Below are positions 59,166 through 64,000 of a stretch of DNA of 64,000 nt, one piece after another. The notes beneath the pieces are model-generated. The model worked only from the letters and a program-made list of their open reading frames with translations. It was not told where the DNA came from and did no database searches. The position numbers and the translations under genes are program-made. Source of the DNA: Bacillota bacterium (lineage in GTDB: Bacteria; Bacillota; Clostridia; Oscillospirales; Oscillospiraceae); NCBI GenBank assembly GCA_021770445.1, contig JAETQY010000005.1, positions 124,001-188,000 on the forward strand. The letters run 5' to 3'. The stretch's first letter is position 1. The number at the start of each line of letters is the position of its first letter.

Positions 59166-61721
59166 TCACTCACCTTCCGTTGGGGTTAAGTTCCGTTTGG
59201 GGCTGCGCTGGGCCATCAGCTTGGTCAGCGTAGCGCAAAGCTGTTCGATATTGATGGGCTTGGCCAGATGGGCATCCATACCCGCCTGGGCGGTGCGGCT
59301 GATGTCCTCCGCAAAGGCGTTGGCCGTCAGGGCCACGATGGGGACAGTCTTGGCGTCCGGCCGGTCCAGGGCCCGGATGGCCTCGGTGGCCTGACAGCCG
59401 TCCATCTCCGGCATCTGCATATCCATCAGGATGGCGTCGAAGAAGTAAGGCTCCTCCTTCTGGAAGGCGTCCACTGCCTCCCGGCCGTTTTCCGCCGGAG
59501 TCACCTGGGCCCCCCGCATCTGAAGCAGCTCGGTGGCAATCTCCATATTCAGGAAGTTGTCCTCAGCCAGCAGGATGTGCCGGCCCTCCAGCTGAGCGGC
59601 GGGAGGGGCGTCGTTCTCCAGAGCGGACTGGGGGGCCTCCCCCACGTCGAAGGGCAGGGTGACGGAGAATATGGTCCCCTTACCCAGGGTGCTGTTGGCG
59701 GTGATCTGGCCGCCCATGCGGGTGACCAGGTTCTTTACAATGGGCATACCCAGGCCAGTGCCCATGACCTCCTTGGCGCCGAACCGAATCTCCCGCTCAT
59801 AGGGGTCAAAGAGCTTGGGCAGAAATTCCTTCGACATACCTGCGCCGGTGTCCTCCACGGTAAAGAGGTAGTTGTTGCGCCTGCCCTCGTCCATCTGCCG
59901 CAGAGTGACGGACACCCGGTCACCCGACTTGGTAAACTTCATGGCGTTGGACACCAGATTGTTGATAATCTGACCCAGCCGGGCCGGGTCGCCCTTGATC
60001 ATGACATCCTTCACGTCCATGGACAGCTGGAACTCCTTCCCCCCGGCCTGGGCCTGGGACTGGAAGGGGGCGCTCCAGGTCTGCATGGCGTCTACCAGAT
60101 TGAAGGACTTGATCTCCATGGAGATGTTGCCCTGCTCCAGGCGGGAGATCTCCAGAATGTCGTTGATGAGGGCCAGCAGCTGCTGGCTGGCACCGCCGAT
60201 CTTGTTCAGGTAGTCCCGGGTCTTATTCAGGTCCCCGCCGGCCTGAAGGGCCAGGTTGGTCATACCAATAATAATATTCAGCGGGGTACGCATGTCGTGA
60301 CTCATGACGGAGAAGAACTGCTTCTGGGAGCGCTCGCTCTGCTCGGCGGCGGCCAGGGCGCCCTTGAGCAGGTAGACCTGTTGCTGCTGCTCCTCCTTCT
60401 CCTTCTCAATGTCCCGGAAGCAGATGACCGCCTCGTTGGGCATGATCTCCGGGTCGATCAGCAGGCGCGCGCTGATCCAGTGCTCCCCGTCGTCGAAGCG
60501 GCGCAGGAACTCGCCGCCGAAGTCCCGGGACTGCTGCCGGGCCAGCTCCCGGATGTTCTCCAGGGAGAAGTTTTTGGCGAAATCCTCCCCGGTCCAGTCG
60601 TCCAGGCCGGAAACGATGACCTTGAGCAGGTCGTCGTAGTCGCCCTGTCCCCTCCCCAGCTCCTCCATCACCAGATCGGAGGCCTTCGTGACCTCGTAAG
60701 TACCCGCCTTGATGTCGACGCGGTAGATGGCGTAGTACATGTTGCCCAAAACCTGCACCGTCTCGGTGGTCCGCTTGGCCGTGCGGCTCAGCGTCCGGTC
60801 CCGCAGCCACATGCCTATGGCGATGATCAGGAACAGCGCGATGCCGATGCTGTAATAGATCAGGATGCTCTGCACGCCCTGGAGCAGCGTGTCGTAGGGG
60901 ACCGTCAGGATACACAGCCAGCCGTTGTTCGTGTGCTGGTAGTACAGCCCCCGGGTCAGCCCCTGCATACCGACGATCTCGTTGTCTCTGCCGTCCAGTT
61001 CTCCCCGGTTGACCCGGTCGAACAGGTTTTTAGTGTAGACCTGGAGCTCCTCATAAGTAGCCGTGAAGGGGGTGGCGGAATAGAGCAGATCGCCCTGGCT
61101 GTCCAGCACGTAGTAGGCGCCGCCCGCGGGCATCTCCTGAATGGTATGGTTCAGGACGAACTGCTCCAGGGGCACGTCAAACGCCACGGCGTTGTTGCTG
61201 CCCGCCGCGGAGACGGCCACAGTGATCACCTGTTCGTTTCCGCACACGCCGCAGACGTGGGCGTCGGTGAAGATCACCTCTCCTTCCGCCGCTATGGCCT
61301 GCTGATACCACTCCTGGTCCCGGTAGTCGTAGTCCCGGTTCCGCACTCCGCTGGCGGAGAGGACCTGACCGTCCCACACGGCGTAGATATCCGTGTGGCT
61401 GGTGTTGAGCAGCGAGGCGCTTTTTGCGAAGAAGTCGGCAAGCCAGGCCTCAAACTCCTCCGCACTGGCGCCCTGGCCGTACATGTCCTCCTGGTAGTAC
61501 ATGGCCATGGTAAGGGTGCGGTCGTATTCGTTGAGCTGGCTGTTTTCATCGTTGGCGTAGCTGGTTACCAGGTTTTTCCCCATTGTCCTGGCATTTTCCA
61601 GCAGCAGTTCCCGGCTAATCAGCATCCCGGCCGCCGCCACCGCTATAAACAGCGCCAATATCCAGAGGATCCGCCAGCTGCTCCAATGGGAAGGGGCGAC
61701 GCGCCCCTTATTATACTGCAT
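59166..61721 (-). CDS. Hybrid sensor histidine kinase (Cache-PAS-HK-REC)
   Basis: An 851-residue hybrid kinase. Membrane helices at about 15-33 and 284-304 flank a Cache-like extracellular sensor with an unusual HVCGVCGN motif (about 156-163). A PAS-like region precedes HisKA with the phospho-His H475 (MSHDMRTP), the ATPase domain (N-box LVSNAMKF, G-box GTGLGMPI) and a C-terminal receiver (ILMDMQMPEMDG). ATG 61721 with AAGGAG is chosen; GTG 61730 is possible. Confidence 0.93.
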   Translation of the reverse strand: MQYNKGRVAPSHWSSWRILWILALFIAVAAAGMLISRELLLENARTMGKNLVTSYANDENSQLNEYDRTLTMAMYYQEDMYGQGASAEEFEAWLADFFAKSASLLNTSHTDIYAVWDGQVLSASGVRNRDYDYRDQEWYQQAIAAEGEVIFTDAHVCGVCGNEQVITVAVSAAGSNNAVAFDVPLEQFVLNHTIQEMPAGGAYYVLDSQGDLLYSATPFTATYEELQVYTKNLFDRVNRGELDGRDNEIVGMQGLTRGLYYQHTNNGWLCILTVPYDTLLQGVQSILIYYSIGIALFLIIAIGMWLRDRTLSRTAKRTTETVQVLGNMYYAIYRVDIKAGTYEVTKASDLVMEELGRGQGDYDDLLKVIVSGLDDWTGEDFAKNFSLENIRELARQQSRDFGGEFLRRFDDGEHWISARLLIDPEIMPNEAVICFRDIEKEKEEQQQQVYLLKGALAAAEQSERSQKQFFSVMSHDMRTPLNIIIGMTNLALQAGGDLNKTRDYLNKIGGASQQLLALINDILEISRLEQGNISMEIKSFNLVDAMQTWSAPFQSQAQAGGKEFQLSMDVKDVMIKGDPARLGQIINNLVSNAMKFTKSGDRVSVTLRQMDEGRRNNYLFTVEDTGAGMSKEFLPKLFDPYEREIRFGAKEVMGTGLGMPIVKNLVTRMGGQITANSTLGKGTIFSVTLPFDVGEAPQSALENDAPPAAQLEGRHILLAEDNFLNMEIATELLQMRGAQVTPAENGREAVDAFQKEEPYFFDAILMDMQMPEMDGCQATEAIRALDRPDAKTVPIVALTANAFAEDISRTAQAGMDAHLAKPINIEQLCATLTKLMAQRSPKRNLTPTEGE

Positions 61722-61808
61722 ATTGTTCACTCCTTGTCTGGCCAGAGGTCCGTCTGGTCAAATGAAGCCGGTCTCTGTTATAAACGGGCAGATAATCAGT
61801 CAACTTAT

Positions 61809-61837
61809 AGTATATCATACTGCATCCGCGGTGTAAA
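61809..61837 (-). promoter_or_regulatory. Phosphorelay operon promoter, proximal
   Basis: Minus strand TTTACA (61832-61837), 17 bp, TATACT (61809-61814). Confidence 0.5.
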
Positions 61838-61849
61838 GGCATTAAAGCT

Positions 61850-61878
61850 AAAATAAACAGGACTATAACACTTGTCAA
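61850..61878 (-). promoter_or_regulatory. Phosphorelay operon promoter, distal, sharing its -35
   Basis: Minus strand TTGACA (61873-61878), 17 bp, TATTTT (61850-61855). The -35 overlaps the asnS -35 on the other strand. Confidence 0.5.
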
Positions 61879-61900
61879 GCGGGAAAAAAGGCATTATAAT
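61872..61900 (+). promoter_or_regulatory. asnS promoter
   Basis: TTGTCA (61872-61877), 17 bp, TATAAT (61895-61900). Confidence 0.7.
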
Positions 61901-61963
61901 AAGGAGGTCTTACCCGGCAACCCGCGTAAGGCCATTGATCTTGCACGATATGGAGAGGATTTT

Positions 61964-63358
<1,395 letters not shown>

Positions 63359-63374
63359 GCTAAAATCATATCTG

Positions 63375-63402
63375 AGCGGGCCGGGCGTAAGCCCGGCCCG
63401 CT
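63375..63402 (+). terminator. asnS hairpin
   Basis: Perfect 12-bp stem (63375-63386 with 63391-63402, loop GTAA); weak T-run. Confidence 0.6.
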
Positions 63403-63429
63403 CCATGTGTAAAAAAATTATGAACGCTA

Positions 63430-63458
63430 TTGCAATTTGGTAACGAATGCGCTAGAAT
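63430..63458 (+). promoter_or_regulatory. htpG promoter
   Basis: TTGCAA (63430-63435), 17 bp, TAGAAT (63453-63458). Confidence 0.7.
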
Positions 63459-63462
63459 ACGG

Positions 63463-63489
63463 TTAGCACTCAAGCGGAAAGAGTGCTAA
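63463..63489 (+). promoter_or_regulatory. CIRCE operator (HrcA-binding)
   Basis: Perfect TTAGCACTC, 9-bp spacer, GAGTGCTAA, overlapping the predicted htpG transcription start. This is the HrcA repressor target that controls class I heat-shock genes. Confidence 0.95.
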
Positions 63490-63536
63490 CCGTATTGTTA
63501 TCAAACAAATTTATTATACATGGAGGAATCAAAATC

Positions 63537-64000
63537 ATGGCAAAGAAGCAATTCAAAGCGGAATCTAAGCGACTGCTGGACCTGATGGTCAATTCCATCT
63601 ACACCCACAAGGAGATCTTTCTCCGGGAGCTGATCTCCAACGCCAGTGACGCAGAGGACAAGCTGGCCTACAAGTCCCTCACCGACGACAGCGTAAGCGT
63701 CAAGCGCAAGGACCTGAAAATTACCATCGTCCCTGACAAGGAGGGGCGGCTGCTCACCGTGTCAGACAACGGCATCGGCATGAGCAAGGAGGACCTGGAG
63801 GCCAACCTGGGCACCATCGCCCGCAGCGGCTCCGGCCAGTTCAAGGCCGGTCTCACCGAGGACGACAAAGCCGCCGACAAGATTGACGTCATCGGTCAGT
63901 TTGGCGTGGGCTTCTACTCCGCCTTCATGGTGGCCGACCACGTGACCGTCATCTCCCGGGCCTGGGGCAGCGACGAGGCCTGGATGTGGCAGTCCGACGG
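63537..64000 (+). CDS. htpG: Hsp90-family chaperone HtpG (partial, 5' end)
   Basis: The first 154 codons of an Hsp90 homologue, cut by the window edge. The GHKL ATPase motifs are visible: [15 protein letters not shown] (Asn and Asp of the N-box), [13 protein letters not shown], and [34 protein letters not shown] precedes the ATG. Under a CIRCE operator. Confidence 0.93.
   Translation, partial: MAKKQFKAESKRLLDLMVNSIYTHKEIFLRELISNASDAEDKLAYKSLTDDSVSVKRKDLKITIVPDKEGRLLTVSDNGIGMSKEDLEANLGTIARSGSGQFKAGLTEDDKAADKIDVIGQFGVGFYSAFMVADHVTVISRAWGSDEAWMWQSD

Noticed and set aside
59268..61856. 862-codon open frame antisense to the hybrid kinase
   Set aside because: Low-complexity text and complete overlap with a well-supported gene.

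Overview
The window reads as one contiguous chromosomal stretch of a GC-rich, anaerobic, endospore-forming Gram-positive bacterium. Supporting genes are spo0A, an alpha/beta-type small acid-soluble spore protein, an LTA-synthase-like sulfatase, lspA, a T-box leader, anaerobic NrdD/NrdG and an oxygen-labile class I fumarase. GC-rich coding, clostridial gene pairs (PrdX, C_GCAxxG, TSCPD, PflX-like) and dense palindromic intergenic repeats suggest an Oscillospiraceae-type gut Firmicute (Flavonifractor, Lawsonibacter or Intestinimonas relatives). That placement is inference from gene content.

Layout. 1-9 kb: end of a glycogen-debranching enzyme, a D-2-hydroxyacid dehydrogenase, recG, mutY with a PflX-like radical SAM protein, then a leftward murA/WalJ-like MBL/rlmH cluster. 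9-13 kb: hemW, divergent from a small HTH regulator followed by three related four-helix membrane proteins. 13-20 kb: a pseudouridine synthase, a frameshifted phosphohexomutase, an SH3b/Ig-like membrane protein, a SpoVK-like AAA ATPase, cupin-mtaB, and a CofE-like protein. 20-24 kb: AT-rich orphan gene, PrdX, amidohydrolase, sodium:solute symporter. 23.6-24.5 kb: a small accessory patch with an HTH gene and a candidate toxin-antisense RNA locus. 24.5-36.5 kb: pyk, metG, mnmA, nrdD-nrdG, fumAB. 36.5-40 kb: Crp/Fnr regulator and an NMT1/SsuA-type ABC transporter. 40-46.8 kb: spo0A, a degenerate pyruvate-kinase-like gene, SASP, an LtaS-like protein with a C-terminal SLH-like region, rpsF-ssb-rpsR. 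47-53.5 kb: dnaD, dnaC-like, lspA, rluD, T-box, ileS. 53.5-64 kb: two tandem ribbon-helix-helix genes with an iteron array, rpsO, pnp, a complete leftward phosphorelay (hybrid kinase, HD-GYP regulator, Hpt), asnS, and CIRCE-controlled htpG.

Most of the window is housekeeping. The best candidates for undescribed biology are: (i) the locus at 24.12-24.46 kb, where a 21-residue ORF with an ideal ribosome site and strong promoter faces a convergent strong promoter whose RNA would be antisense to it; (ii) the two tandem RHH genes beside three CAATGA repeats at exact 10-bp spacing; (iii) the HTH regulator, its AAATGTAAAG operators and three tandem membrane paralogues; (iv) a family of about 82-bp palindromic repeats that supply the stop codon of two genes; and (v) the LtaS/SLH fusion and the catalytically altered pyruvate-kinase paralogue.

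All identifications come from reading the translated sequence and recalled family motifs; no database search was run.
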